A stretch of 64,000 nucleotides of DNA from Candidatus Obscuribacterales bacterium (GTDB taxonomy: Bacteria; Cyanobacteriota; Vampirovibrionia; Obscuribacterales; Obscuribacteraceae). The first letter of the stretch is position 1. Every line of letters begins with the position of its first letter. The stretch is from positions 52,211 to 116,210 of the forward strand of contig JAIELX010000018.1 in assembly GCA_019752635.1 (NCBI GenBank). Reading direction: 5' to 3'. Positions 44,056-53,842 of this stretch are shown here, in pieces. The notes under the pieces are model-generated. The model made no database searches. It had not been told where the DNA came from and saw nothing but the letters and a program-made list of their open reading frames with translations. The position numbers were made by a program, and so were the translations under genes.

Positions 44056-45618
44056 ATGCGACCGGTAAACTCAGCCCGATCATGGCAAAAGTTTCTGCCC
44101 GAAGCGCGCGCGATTGTCATCGCGACGCTCGGTGTAATGGTCCTAACTGCAATGATTTACCTGCTTCGGTTAGACCTGAGCTTTGCGAATGTCTCGATGA
44201 TCTACCTGCTAGCTGTAATGCTAGCCGCCCTCTATTTAGGGCGGACCCCGGCAATCTGGGCGGCAGTCACCTCATTCTTCTCGGTCAACTGGTTCTTTGT
44301 TTCGCCTCGATACACCTTCACCGTTGCCAATCAAAATGAGTGGCTATCTCTGTGCGCCTTTCTGGTTACAGCGATGGTCACAGGACAACTGACTGCAATG
44401 CTTAAGGCGCGGGCGGCCGAAGCAAGTCGGCGTCAGCGTGAAACCGAGGCCCTCGCCGAGGCAAGCTGGGCAATCGCTTCGCAAGTGGACCCGCCGTCGG
44501 CGCTGGCAGAAGTGGTAAAGCAAATCTCAAAAGTCGTAGTAGTCGAAATCGCAGCAGTAACAATGCGGGATGACGACGACGCGTGGCAACTGAGTACCAT
44601 TCGACTCCCGTCTGCCAGCTCTGCCAACGAGCGGACCACGTCTGCGGACGAAACGTTGGAACCGCAGGCGGTGCGAAATCTCTCGGAAGAAGAAGAACTC
44701 CTGGCAAGAATCAAACTGAGCACGAAAAGCGGTTATGAAAGTGACCCAAGCGAGAGAATTGTCCCGGTAAAAATTGAGGACAGGTCTATCGGTGCGGTAT
44801 ATCTGCGAACAAGTTCGCAAAGACTCGAGCCCGAGCAAGACAGAGTAGTGCAGTCACTTTTGAATCACGCCGCTGTGATTCTTCAACATCATGCGTTAAT
44901 GAAGCAACAGGCACGAAACTCTGCACTGGCTGATGCAGACAAGCTTAAGACAGCGCTGCTGTCCATGGTGTCGCACGATTTCCGCAGTCCCCTCACCTCG
45001 ATTAAGGCAGCCGTATCAACGTTGTTGAGCGACGGAGCACCTTTTGAAACCGAAACGTACCGAGGACTTTGTCAAACAATCGAACAAGAAACAGATCGGC
45101 TGAATAGCATGGTAGGCAACATACTCGATTTATCTCGACTGGAAGCAGACGCCTGGCGTCCGCAGTGCGAGCATACGTCACCGCAGGAACTTATCGGCAT
45201 GGCGCTGTCAGGCTTTGACGCGAATGATAATGCCCGAATATCGGTTCACATCGATGCGTCGCTGATAGAAATTTACGTCGATCCGGTTCAGATTGCTCAG
45301 GTGATCAGAAACTTGGTCGAAAACGCACTTAAATACTCAACCGCTGTGGTGCACTTGGAAGTGCGATCTTGCGACCATCAATCCGTGGTGATCGAAGTGG
45401 CTGATCGAGGTCGGGGTTTACCGGCCGGAGATCCGCAACAGATTTTTGAACCTTTCTATCGCGCGCCTGAACTCAAAGAATCGTCCGTTCCCGGAATCGG
45501 AATCGGATTGGCGGTTTGCAAAGGGCTAGTGGAATCACATAAAGGAACCCTCAGCGCTATTCGTCGCCCTGAAGGTGGAACCATTTTTCGTGCTAACCTA
45601 CCAAAAGTAGAACTCTAG
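44056..45618 (+). CDS. KdpD-like sensor histidine kinase lacking the N-terminal KdpD/USP domains
   Basis: The product of about 520 residues begins with a four-helix DUF4118 membrane module (about 15-120) as in KdpD: SFANVSMIYLLAVMLAALYLGRTPAIWAAVTSFFSVNWFFVSPRYTF. A GAF-like region (about 135-270) and a kinase core follow: HisKA with SMVSHDFRSPLTSIKAA (phospho-His), N box NLVENALKY, G1 DRGRGLP and G2 GIGIGLAVCKGLV. Full KdpD is about 900 residues; the N-terminal KdpD and USP domains are absent. ATG 44056 is chosen because upstream codons do not look coding; the start is uncertain. The partner regulator follows 11 bp later. KdpD responds to potassium and ionic conditions. Confidence 0.9.
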   Translation: MRPVNSARSWQKFLPEARAIVIATLGVMVLTAMIYLLRLDLSFANVSMIYLLAVMLAALYLGRTPAIWAAVTSFFSVNWFFVSPRYTFTVANQNEWLSLCAFLVTAMVTGQLTAMLKARAAEASRRQRETEALAEASWAIASQVDPPSALAEVVKQISKVVVVEIAAVTMRDDDDAWQLSTIRLPSASSANERTTSADETLEPQAVRNLSEEEELLARIKLSTKSGYESDPSERIVPVKIEDRSIGAVYLRTSSQRLEPEQDRVVQSLLNHAAVILQHHALMKQQARNSALADADKLKTALLSMVSHDFRSPLTSIKAAVSTLLSDGAPFETETYRGLCQTIEQETDRLNSMVGNILDLSRLEADAWRPQCEHTSPQELIGMALSGFDANDNARISVHIDASLIEIYVDPVQIAQVIRNLVENALKYSTAVVHLEVRSCDHQSVVIEVADRGRGLPAGDPQQIFEPFYRAPELKESSVPGIGIGLAVCKGLVESHKGTLSAIRRPEGGTIFRANLPKVEL

Positions 45619-45629
45619 GACAGTTCGAA

Positions 45630-46319
45630 ATGAAGATCCTTGTAATAGATGATGAGCCTCAAATCCGGCGCGCACTGCGAGCCGGTCTTGAACGAGGCGG
45701 TTACACGGTAACCGCGGTTTCAAACGGTGAAGAGGGTCTCGATCATGCATCGCTTCACCCGCCCGATCTCGTCATACTTGACCTTGCAATGCCCGGTACC
45801 GATGGGTTTGCAGTATGCAGCGAACTTCGAAAATGGAGCGAAGTGCCCATCATTGTGCTTACGGTGAGGGACAGCGAGGAAGACAAAATAAAGGCCCTGG
45901 ACCTCGGCGCCGACGACTATATAACGAAACCGTTCGGCGTCGGTGAATTGATGGCTCGAATGCGAGCTGTTTTGCGCAGAGCAGCAACGGAAAACGAGCC
46001 TTCCGAGTCCGCCTTCAGCTACGCAGGACTGGAGATTGACTTCGTACAGAGGCGTGTTCACTGCAATAAGCAGGAATTGCATCTCACTCCGAAAGAGTAC
46101 GACTTATTGGGCTATTTCGTGAGAAACCGCAATCGCGTTCTTACTCATCGACAAATTTTATCCAAAGTTTGGGGCGCAGAGTACGCCGATGACACGCACA
46201 CGTTGAGGGTCCATGTTGCCAACTTACGGACAAAAATTGAACAAGATCCGGCGCGACCGCGATTCATCCAAACAGAAACAAGGGTGGGTTACCGTTTTCG
46301 TGTCGACGATCAAACTTAG
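45630..46319 (+). CDS. KdpE-like OmpR/PhoB-family response regulator
   Basis: The 229-residue product has a receiver domain with VIDDEPQ (acidic pocket), phospho-Asp in LVILDLAMPG near residue 52, and KPF near 101-103. A winged-helix DNA-binding domain follows, with LTPKEYDLLGYFVRNRNRVLTHRQILSKVWG and a C-terminal TRVGYRF hairpin. It pairs with the KdpD-like kinase 11 bp upstream. No kdpFABC genes are nearby. Its likely target is the permease gene that follows, because CTTGAT-type repeats at 11-bp spacing, the usual pattern for this family, lie directly downstream of the stop. Confidence 0.93.
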   Translation: MKILVIDDEPQIRRALRAGLERGGYTVTAVSNGEEGLDHASLHPPDLVILDLAMPGTDGFAVCSELRKWSEVPIIVLTVRDSEEDKIKALDLGADDYITKPFGVGELMARMRAVLRRAATENEPSESAFSYAGLEIDFVQRRVHCNKQELHLTPKEYDLLGYFVRNRNRVLTHRQILSKVWGAEYADDTHTLRVHVANLRTKIEQDPARPRFIQTETRVGYRFRVDDQT

Positions 46320-46352
46320 TCGTCTGGTGACATTCGTGCATACAGATACTCG

Positions 46353-46425
46353 CTTGAGCGCATCTTGATAGTTTCTTGATAAACAAAACCAAAATCTTGA
46401 TGCGTCAATGACAGTCAGTCTTGTT
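46353..46425 (+). promoter_or_regulatory. Phased CTTGA(T/G) direct repeats, candidate response-regulator operator
   Basis: CTTGAG at 46353-46358 and CTTGAT at 46364-46369 and 46375-46380 recur every 11 bp. A further CTTGAT lies at 46396-46401, 21 bp on, and CTTGTT at 46420-46425. One-helical-turn spacing is how OmpR/PhoB-family dimers bind DNA. The array sits between the KdpE-like gene and the permease gene, 89-160 bp before the permease ATG at 46514. Confidence 0.6.
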
Positions 46426-46513
46426 GAATGGGTGATGTTGACAAAAGTGATACAGCCTATTTGAGCGTATCGCAGTCGAAAAATGTCCTTTGGTTTTTAA
46501 CATACCCCAAGTG

Positions 46514-48463
46514 ATGTCCGTGCAATTGATCGAACGGCGCTCTTCCAAGCTGCGCAATAGAGTTAAGCGATGGCTTTTCGAAGGTCTTCGAACTCCCGCA
46601 GCGAAGTCAAAAACTCACCACCAGTCAAACTGGTGGAACGTCATGTGCTTGACGGGTGTTGACTACTTTTCCACTCTGGGATATCAGCCTGGCATCGCGT
46701 TTCTGGCGGCCGGCATGCTTTCGCCTATGGCCACATTCGTGTTAGTACTCTTAACCATTTTCGGCGCGCTCCCCGTCTATCGAGAAGTGGCGAAGGCAAG
46801 CCCTCACGGACAAGGCAGCATCTCCATGCTGGAGAGACTCTTGCCGGGTTGGCAAGGTAAGACTCTAGTGCTAATCCTTCTTGGTTTTGCGGCGACGGAC
46901 TTCATCATCACAATTACACTTTCAGCAGCCGACGCGACGGCGCACATAGTTGAAAATCCGGTAATACAACAGTTACACGGCATACCATTTCTGCACGACA
47001 AGATTGTAGTTACCACTGTTTTGCTGCTGCTGCTTGGAGCAATTTTTCTGGCAGGATTTCGAGAAGCCATAGGCGTTTCAGTAGCTCTGGTTCTAACCTA
47101 TCTCGTCCTGAACGGAGTAGTCCTTTCCGTAAGCATGGAACACCTCATGCATATGCCGGATGCATTTACGAACTGGCAAAACAAGCTTTTTCAATCGCAT
47201 CATTCAGTAATAGATATGATTACTGCGTCGTTACTGCTCTTTCCCAAGTTGGCATTGGGAATGTCAGGATTCGAGACCGGTGTTGCGGTAATGCCGCTGA
47301 TAAAGAGCAATTCAGAAGATGATGCCGCCAAGCCTCAAAGTCGCATTAAGGGTGCGCAGAACATGCTGCTGGCGGCGGCCCTTATCATGGCAGTTTTCTT
47401 GATGATGAGCAGCATCGCTACTACCTTGCTGATTCCAGCGGAACAATTTGCCGACGGCGGTGAGGCCAACGGACGGGCAATCTCATATCTGGCCCACCAA
47501 TTCCTGGGACACGGGTTCGGTAGTGTCTATGACATTAGCTCGATCCTGATACTATGGTTTGCTGGAGCTTCCGCGCTAGCAGGGCTGCTGACCCTGGTTC
47601 CAAGGTACTTGCCTCGTTATGGAATGGCGCCTGAATGGGCAGGGGCGATGCGTCCGCTTGTAATCTTCTTCACCCTGATAGCATTCATTGTGACGATGTT
47701 ATTTAAAGCGGACGTAGACGCACAAGCCGGTGCCTACGCCACCGGTGTGCTGGTTCTTATGACCTCTGCCGCTCTGGCCGTCACACTGAATTTCTGGAAA
47801 AGGTCCAAAGGCAAAGCATGGATTTTTCTAAATATCACAGCGGTGTTTGTTTATACCTCAGCAGTGAACATGCATGAAAGACCGGAGGGACTGCACATTG
47901 CCTCATTCTTCATCGGTACGATTCTGGCGACCTCCATCATCTCACGAGCTATAAGATCGCTAGAATTGCGAATTCAGCAAGTGGTGTTTGATCCGATGGC
48001 CTTGCAGTTTGTGAGAGACTCGATCTCGCAGACCGATCAAATAGATCTATTGGCACATCGTCCTGGTGGTATGGACTATCTTAGTAAGGAAGAAGAAACT
48101 CGAAAAGTTCATCGCCTGACACATTCAGAGGCCGAGTTCATTTTTCTGGAAGTGGAGGTCAGCGATGCATCTGAATTTATTGGCGATTGCCTTGAAGTTA
48201 AAGGCGTCGAGATCGACGGCATAAAGATCTTCCGTTGCAATAGTCCTGCCATCCCGAATGCGATCGCAGCAATCATGATGCATTTGCGCGATGAAACCGG
48301 AAAGATTCCGCACGCTTACTTTGGCTGGACGGAAGGCAATCCGCTGGCTTATGTATTCAAATACATCTTTCTGGGCGAAGGTGAAACCGCACCAGTCACT
48401 CGCGAAATATTACGAGAACTGGAAAAAAATCCGGATAAGCGCCCGCGAATACACGTAGGTTAA
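46514..48463 (+). CDS. APC-superfamily permease with C-terminal soluble domain, KimA/KUP-like
   Basis: The product of about 649 residues (ATG 46514; TTG 46490 adds eight) has about 12 membrane helices. The first helix pair reads [15 protein letters not shown], comparable to the DxxSSVxYGxE opening of KimA-type potassium importers. [25 protein letters not shown] then fits the YRxxxxAxPxGGGxY pattern of that group. A cytoplasmic domain of about 160 residues (from about 490) closes the protein, as in KimA. An amino-acid permease is the alternative. The KdpDE-like pair directly upstream favours a potassium-related role, by inference. A decayed copy of the C-terminal domain lies at 50860-51190. 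Confidence 0.8.
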   Translation: MSVQLIERRSSKLRNRVKRWLFEGLRTPAAKSKTHHQSNWWNVMCLTGVDYFSTLGYQPGIAFLAAGMLSPMATFVLVLLTIFGALPVYREVAKASPHGQGSISMLERLLPGWQGKTLVLILLGFAATDFIITITLSAADATAHIVENPVIQQLHGIPFLHDKIVVTTVLLLLLGAIFLAGFREAIGVSVALVLTYLVLNGVVLSVSMEHLMHMPDAFTNWQNKLFQSHHSVIDMITASLLLFPKLALGMSGFETGVAVMPLIKSNSEDDAAKPQSRIKGAQNMLLAAALIMAVFLMMSSIATTLLIPAEQFADGGEANGRAISYLAHQFLGHGFGSVYDISSILILWFAGASALAGLLTLVPRYLPRYGMAPEWAGAMRPLVIFFTLIAFIVTMLFKADVDAQAGAYATGVLVLMTSAALAVTLNFWKRSKGKAWIFLNITAVFVYTSAVNMHERPEGLHIASFFIGTILATSIISRAIRSLELRIQQVVFDPMALQFVRDSISQTDQIDLLAHRPGGMDYLSKEEETRKVHRLTHSEAEFIFLEVEVSDASEFIGDCLEVKGVEIDGIKIFRCNSPAIPNAIAAIMMHLRDETGKIPHAYFGWTEGNPLAYVFKYIFLGEGETAPVTREILRELEKNPDKRPRIHVG

Positions 48464-48484
48464 TCGAATTATTTTTGGACATAA

Positions 48485-48673
48485 TCAAGACTTGTCGAAT
48501 AGCCGTTCTAGTTGCCTGTACTCAGTGCGAACAGGGCGAGCCGTCACGTCACAATCTCGGTCCTCTCGGCGTTCAACAGGAGGAAAAATGCGTTCGAATC
48601 CACTGTCCAGCAATCGCCCAAGAATCCAGGCGGCGAAGAAACTAGCCAATATGAAGGATACATTTTCTAACAC
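48485..48673 (-). CDS. Possible small membrane protein
   Basis: A 62-codon minus-strand frame from GTG 48673 has a convincing membrane helix (VSFILASFFAAWILGRLL, about 5-22) and a charged tail. On the opposite strand a 107-codon frame begins at ATG 48588 behind a perfect AGGAGG, but its end is porin-derived sequence. The two cannot both be ordinary genes. The membrane-helix composition favours the minus strand; the ribosome site favours the plus. I leave it tentative. Confidence 0.3.
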   Translation of the reverse strand: MLENVSFILASFFAAWILGRLLDSGFERIFPPVERREDRDCDVTARPVRTEYRQLERLFDKS

Positions 48674-48774
48674 GCCGCAAACCTCGCTCGTAATAGATCT
48701 ATTAAACGCGCTATTCCATCAACTTCGAATCAAGGCTTACGCCGCCGACATAAAGACTCTGTCAAGAATGACCG

Positions 48775-48880
48775 CCGATGTGCACACGTTGCCTGCCACC
48801 AATATCGATCAAGTGAACGCCAATATGGCGACGATGCTGCCGGGAATGCGGCACCCGGCGAAAAGACAATGGAAGGGTGC
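48775..48880 (+). pseudogene. Fragment of an OprB-like porin gene (3' region)
   Basis: Sequence encoding PATNIDQVNANMATMLPG followed by a frame-shifted GEK-like stretch matches VPATNIDQVNANLATMLPG of the intact porin downstream (about 50628-50720), with high nucleotide similarity across roughly 85 bp. Outside that stretch the match fades. It lies between the permease and the porin gene, where a full copy is not needed, so I read it as a relic of a duplicated porin. Confidence 0.75.
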
Positions 48881-49042
48881 AAGACTGCAAAAATTGATAC
48901 GGTTTTGACGCCGCCCCCGTCCCTCTTGATACCGAGCTTAGACTGACAGAGTTATAGTGCCGCATAGTCGAATTGAAGGCGGAAGCACTGCGTTGTCAGT
49001 CGCTGAGAGTTTCTCGCAGTCGAAAGAATCGGAGTAAAGGAA

Positions 49043-50848
49043 ATGCAGATTGCCGGCACAGTAATATTGACGTCCTGCTTAATAGGACTGCTGGCAGCGC
49101 CGTGCGCGGCACAAAATTCCCCTTCTTGCTTAGTAGCGCAGGGGCGGCCTAGCGCGCCCCCTGGCGCGGCAGGGTCTGCAACAAACGCTGTACCAGAGTC
49201 AGTTGCACTCAGAAACATCGATCTGGTTCGTCGCGATTTGGAAGATCTCAGCCGGCGCCACAGGTTACCCGAGCCTCCGCCTGCAGCGCCCAGGCAAGTA
49301 CTAGGCACGTATTTCTGGCAAACTGTCAAAACGCTGGCAAAACTGCCGCGTGAACAAATGACGACCGCGGACTACGCTGAAATTGGCCGCCTTACAAACG
49401 ACTTCGAAGAAGTAGTACAGGAAGTCAAAGGCAAACTTACGATGGTGGTGGCGCAAAACGATTTGCAGCCACAGATTCCAGGCGCCGTCAGCGAGGAGAA
49501 GGGGCGCGAGTTTCAGGACCGTCTGAGCGTACTTGAAAAAGTCAAAGTTAACGGCGACTTCACTTTCCTTCCCCAGGCCGATTCAGGGCGTGGTATTCGC
49601 GACACCATGGCTGCAAACATGAGAGGCCGAATCAATTTCCTGGCCAAAGTCAACGAAACAACCAACCCGGACAGCATGGTCGGCGAAGCAAGGTTATTCT
49701 TGAGGCTAACCGCTGCGGCAGGTCGATTCTTTCCGCGCGACAAATACCTGATGAGTCCAGAGAATGACATTGTCGACTACTCATCAAGCCCGTTCAATTC
49801 TGGAGTCAATGAAGTACAACTTTCGAATCTTCAGATTAACAACAACAACAGCAACAACCTCCGTCCCACAGTCTCGATGGAACAAGCTTGGTACGGGCAA
49901 GACTTTCGATTTTCGAAAACGACTAAGGGTAACTTTCAAATCGGGCTGAACAACTTTTCTAATGTCTTCGATACTAACGAACTGGCAAACAACGAAACTC
50001 TGCAGTTCTTGAACACACAGTTTGTTAACAACATCTCCTGGCGGCCGAACTTTATTGCTCCCTCAGCTCTATTTCAAGTCGAGCAGTCAATGCTACACGG
50101 CAAAGCTTTCGTGCGGGCAACCTCAGGCGTTATCAGCTTGTCGAACCGTGATTTCTTCGGCGGTTACGGCACCAACTCCGAACTTCAGTTAGGTCACAAG
50201 TTCTTCCAAAAAGCGGGCAACCTCAGGGCGGGTTTCTGGAATTTCAATTTCAGGTCAGGTTCTTCCAAACCATTCGTCACTCCTCTCGACCTATCACCTT
50301 CAGGATTGCTTGCCATTCTTCCGGGGGGCGCCCCGACCAGCAGCCGTCCGATTGGGTGTTACTTCAACTTTGACCAGCGAATATGGAAAGACATCGGAAT
50401 CTTCGGGCGCTACGGCTTCAACGATAAACAGCTGGGCGAAGTATTCCTCGGCGGATTGCTTTCGTCCAGGCAGGCCTGGTCTATTGGTATGGAAATTCCC
50501 ATGAAGTCGATTCCCGGCATTGCAAAGAAACGAGCCAACGATACTGCTGGTATCGCATTTGGTTCGATCAGCTCTTACAGAAGAGGAACGATTACACCGG
50601 CAACTCCAGCCTTTATAGCGTTGAACGGCGTCCCTGCGACCAACATCGATCAGGTTAACGCCAATCTGGCGACTATGCTCCCTGGAATCGCTCCAACCGG
50701 CGAAAAAACGATGGAAGTTTATTACAAATTCCAGCTGAACAAGAATGTTTCGGTATCCCCGGACTTCCAATACATCTGGTCTCCCGGTGCGGTGCGTCCC
50801 CAGCCAGGCATATTCGTAGCCGGTACTAGACTCAACGTTACATTCTGA
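49043..50848 (+). CDS. OprB-like outer-membrane porin
   Basis: The 601-residue product has a signal peptide ending APCAAQ (about 1-24). Residues 45-150 are a helical periplasmic part without an SLH domain, and a 16-strand-type barrel follows from about residue 165, ending in the classic strand FVAGTRLNVTF with a C-terminal Phe. The order MEQAWYGQDF, FGRYGFND and the C-terminal NVSVSPDFQYIWSPG match the carbohydrate/iron-uptake OprB porins of Cyanobacteria. AAGGAA directly precedes the ATG. It would let small solutes cross the outer membrane. A 3' fragment of a second copy lies upstream at 48775. Confidence 0.88.
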   Translation: MQIAGTVILTSCLIGLLAAPCAAQNSPSCLVAQGRPSAPPGAAGSATNAVPESVALRNIDLVRRDLEDLSRRHRLPEPPPAAPRQVLGTYFWQTVKTLAKLPREQMTTADYAEIGRLTNDFEEVVQEVKGKLTMVVAQNDLQPQIPGAVSEEKGREFQDRLSVLEKVKVNGDFTFLPQADSGRGIRDTMAANMRGRINFLAKVNETTNPDSMVGEARLFLRLTAAAGRFFPRDKYLMSPENDIVDYSSSPFNSGVNEVQLSNLQINNNNSNNLRPTVSMEQAWYGQDFRFSKTTKGNFQIGLNNFSNVFDTNELANNETLQFLNTQFVNNISWRPNFIAPSALFQVEQSMLHGKAFVRATSGVISLSNRDFFGGYGTNSELQLGHKFFQKAGNLRAGFWNFNFRSGSSKPFVTPLDLSPSGLLAILPGGAPTSSRPIGCYFNFDQRIWKDIGIFGRYGFNDKQLGEVFLGGLLSSRQAWSIGMEIPMKSIPGIAKKRANDTAGIAFGSISSYRRGTITPATPAFIALNGVPATNIDQVNANLATMLPGIAPTGEKTMEVYYKFQLNKNVSVSPDFQYIWSPGAVRPQPGIFVAGTRLNVTF

Positions 50849-50859
50849 TCAGATCTCCA

Positions 50860-51190
50860 AAACAATGCGCAGAAGATTCGAAGCAAGAATCATCGGAAGA
50901 AAAATTTGAAGACAAGCCCCTGGAAATCAGGGGAAAAGAGGTGTCCGGTTACAAGGTTCTGCAATGCTCAAGCGCGGCCATACCGAACGCGATCGCCGCA
51001 ATCTTACATCATTTACGAGACCAAACGAAAACCGTTCCCAGCATCTATTTCGGATGGACTGAGGGACATCCGCTCTTGTATGTTTTTAGATACATCTTTC
51101 CGGGCGAAGGTGAAACCGCTTCTTACTCGTGAGATCTTACGTGAGGTAGATCACGATCGAAATCGCCGCCCTCGCATAATAGTCGGTTAA
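50860..51190 (+). pseudogene. Decayed copy of the C-terminal domain of the APC permease
   Basis: In the first frame the sequence encodes PLEIRGKEVSGYKV...[18 protein letters not shown], then YFGWTEGHPLLYVFRYIFPGEGET. This matches residues of the permease C-terminal domain (CLEVKG...[41 protein letters not shown]). A frameshift near 51120 moves the ending TREILREVD...RPRIIVG into another frame. The first 490 residues of a permease are absent. It starts directly after the porin stop, so this relic was probably left by a tandem duplication. Confidence 0.85.
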
Positions 51191-51248
51191 AAGATGGATC
51201 TGCTTTGGCCCGCTCTAGCCCATGTTCGCGACACGCGTCAATCGGATC

Positions 51249-52049
51249 CTATTTTGGCCCCGCATTGAAATTGATAGAACGAACTTTCCACTCGTCGGCC
51301 TCGCGAGAAACTGTTATCGGAATGATTGCCTTTCCGTTCGCAAAGACTGCACTGGCAGCGAAGGCGTAAACTTTGCGACCTTCAACGGAAGTGAAATTCG
51401 TGAACTTGGCGCCATTGTACTTTTCCAGTTTCCCGAGTCCTTTCGAAGAAACCGCCAGCAATGTCTTCGATTGAAGAGAATTGTTTTTCAATTCGCTCTT
51501 AAGGTCTGAATCAGCGTTCGCCTCTAGCTTCTCAAAGTTCCAAGTGCGACAAAGAGAAGGAACAAACTGGTCAACAAATGTAGAGGCAGCTTTCTGTTCA
51601 GCGCCTAGAGCATTCTGAATTGCAGGTGAATTGACGTTGAAAGCCAGCAGATACCACTTTCCCGCCCGCTTGTGCAACGAAACGCTCGCAGTTCCCTTAG
51701 CTTTCGCGCAGGAAACATCGGCAGTGTATGCGCCGATGTATTCAGGAATATTGATTCCAACCCCGGACCTAAAATTCACCCGCCTGAGCGGCCCGACGTC
51801 CTTCAAGGGTCCCAGAGCAGAACTATAGAAATCACAAATCGATGTGGTATCAGCAATCGCTACTTTCGCGTTTGGGTCCATGGTCTGATGCAATGCCTCC
51901 CCGTCCCATCGTCCTTTCTGTCTCTCCAGGATTTGTAAAATCTGCGCATTAGCCTCCTTGTCGAGGCGATCAGCATCCGGAAGACTGCAACTGCTCAGGA
52001 TCGTCGATGCGACAAGTGCAGTTAACGACACACACCAGCAATATTTCAT
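51249..52049 (-). CDS. Lipoprotein of unknown function
   Basis: The 266-residue product starts at ATG 52049 with AGGAC six bases upstream. Residues 1-22 form a lipoprotein signal ending ILSSC. The mature part is mixed alpha/beta, with GKWYLLAFNVNS near 160 and a C-terminal READEWKVRSINFN strand pair. I recognise no family. It converges on the permease relic at 51190. A longer open frame reaches 52208, but the extra residues precede the signal peptide and are not expected. Confidence 0.75.
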   Translation of the reverse strand: MKYCWCVSLTALVASTILSSCSLPDADRLDKEANAQILQILERQKGRWDGEALHQTMDPNAKVAIADTTSICDFYSSALGPLKDVGPLRRVNFRSGVGINIPEYIGAYTADVSCAKAKGTASVSLHKRAGKWYLLAFNVNSPAIQNALGAEQKAASTFVDQFVPSLCRTWNFEKLEANADSDLKSELKNNSLQSKTLLAVSSKGLGKLEKYNGAKFTNFTSVEGRKVYAFAASAVFANGKAIIPITVSREADEWKVRSINFNAGPK

Positions 52050-52439
52050 TTTCTTGTCCTCAGACAGTCTAATTGCTTCAATCCTCGTACAAGATTGCTT
52101 CAAACTTGTTTCACTCCCTTCATCGGTTGCCGTAACGCAATCATGCATGCAGACAATGTTCACGGTGACGCTTTTAGTGCTCGTTTTGAAGTGTCCCGGC
52201 AGATACACTTACCGATACACAACCAGTACAACATTTTGCAAGACGGCGAATGTTCAAAATACCAACAGAACCGGAGGTCAAGATAAGGTTGATTTGAATT
52301 TCAGCTATCGATGCAGCGAATGCTTCACATCGTCAATCTTTCCAATCACAGAAACTTTGCTGAGCCGGCGTTGTGTTGGGTAAACGATGTTAGGCACTTT
52401 TGCGTCGGCGCGCAGGGCAGTATGCGTTAGAATTACGGT
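52050..52439. other. Intergenic region between lipoprotein and histidine kinase
   Basis: About 390 bp. Several short frames are open on both strands, but none has a ribosome site together with convincing composition. The divergent promoters of the lipoprotein and kinase genes should lie here; I cannot identify the boxes. Confidence 0.4.
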
Positions 52440-53651
52440 ATGACTCAACAAGCTGAAAAGTGCTGTGATGCGTTCGCAGAAGCTACACCGGTCTTTGTAA
52501 GGACCGTGATCGCACTCAGCCATGCGTCATCTATTGCTGAGATATCAGCTGCTATAAAGGTCGCGGCACGACAATTGGCGGGCGCCGATGGCGCGACCTA
52601 CGTATTGAACGACGGAGGTGACTGTTACTACGCGGACGAAGACGCGATCAGCCCTCTTTGGAAAGGCAAACGATTCGCCAAACAGACTTGTATCAGCGGC
52701 TGGTGCATGAGCAACAAACAACAGGTGGCAATTCCGGATATCTACGAAGATGCACGCATTCCCCACGACGCCTATCGCCCCACTTTTGTCAAAAGCTTGA
52801 TTATGACTCCAGTTCGCAAAGACGATCCGATTGCCGCAATCGGAACCTACTGGGCTCATAATCACCATGCGACCAGGGAGCAGACTTTGTTGCTCCAAAC
52901 GCTGGCCGACGTAACGGCCGTTGCAATTGAGAACATAGAACACCGGCTGAGCCTTGAAGCAATCGTTAAACAGCGCACTGAGGAGCTTGCTTCATCGCGA
53001 GACGAGCTAAAGCAGCTCGCCTACGTTGTTTCGCATGAGTTGCAAGAACCCTTACGTATGCTCTCTAGTGACCTCAAACTGCTGAGCGTCAGATACCAAG
53101 GCCGGCTCGGTGCCGACGCAGACAAGTTTATTGCATCCGGTCTGAGCAACAGCGGACGAGTCGAGAGAATGCTAGACGCTGTATGGATGTATGCACGCAT
53201 TGAAAAGGCGCAAGATAAAACAAATGTGCAGTCTCAAAATGCATTCGATAGCGCGCGAACTCGGTTAAGCGATGTAATTGCCAGCAGGGCAGCCAGCGTG
53301 ACATCATCCAGTTTGCCTTCAGTGAAAGCCAATCAAACTCAATTGGAGTATGTCTTTCAAGAACTGCTTGAAAATGCGATCAAGTTTGGCAAACCGCATC
53401 CATCAGTTCATTGCACGGCTAAATACAATGATGGTGAATGGGTCTTTGTAGTGGACGACGACGGCCTCGGATTTGACATATTGGACGGCAACCTAATCTT
53501 CGGCATGTTTAAGAAGTTGCATAAGAACACCCCTGGTACCGGTATGGGGCTCGCTATTTGTCGCCGTATCATTGAGGCGCACGGCGGTCACATATGGGCG
53601 CAATCACGAAAAGGAGAGGGCAGCAGTTTCTGCTTCACATTACCCGAGTGA
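52440..53651 (+). CDS. GAF-domain sensor histidine kinase
   Basis: The 403-residue product is soluble. A GAF domain (about 15-180) has the pattern NKQQVAIPDIYEDARIPHDAY...MTPVRKDDPIAAIGTYWA. The kinase core has HisKA phospho-His in YVVSHELQEPLRMLSSDLK (about 195-215), N box LLENAIKFG, G1 DDDGLGFD, and G2 GTGMGLAICRRIIEAHGG. This bacteriophytochrome-type kinase core (SHELQEPLR) is typical of Cyanobacteria and relatives. No chromophore cysteine is evident, so a ligand or redox signal is more likely than light. No response regulator is adjacent. Confidence 0.92.
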   Translation: MTQQAEKCCDAFAEATPVFVRTVIALSHASSIAEISAAIKVAARQLAGADGATYVLNDGGDCYYADEDAISPLWKGKRFAKQTCISGWCMSNKQQVAIPDIYEDARIPHDAYRPTFVKSLIMTPVRKDDPIAAIGTYWAHNHHATREQTLLLQTLADVTAVAIENIEHRLSLEAIVKQRTEELASSRDELKQLAYVVSHELQEPLRMLSSDLKLLSVRYQGRLGADADKFIASGLSNSGRVERMLDAVWMYARIEKAQDKTNVQSQNAFDSARTRLSDVIASRAASVTSSSLPSVKANQTQLEYVFQELLENAIKFGKPHPSVHCTAKYNDGEWVFVVDDDGLGFDILDGNLIFGMFKKLHKNTPGTGMGLAICRRIIEAHGGHIWAQSRKGEGSSFCFTLPE

Positions 53652-53842
53652 GTTAACGGGCCCCCGAAGAACAACAACGACGATGATGACGAATGGCTAC
53701 ATAACGGCCTCCGATTTATAGAACAAAGTCAACCCGAAAGGGACGGCTTTGAGCCCCATCGCTCACAATGTGGCGACAAACTAAGCTGCGTCAGCCCCGG
53801 ACAGCCAGCGCCGCTATCGAACAACAGATCCCACACATAGAT

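Noticed and set aside
52158..52383. Short plus-strand frame with two cysteines before the GAF kinase
   Set aside because: No start with a ribosome site and no zinc-finger spacing.
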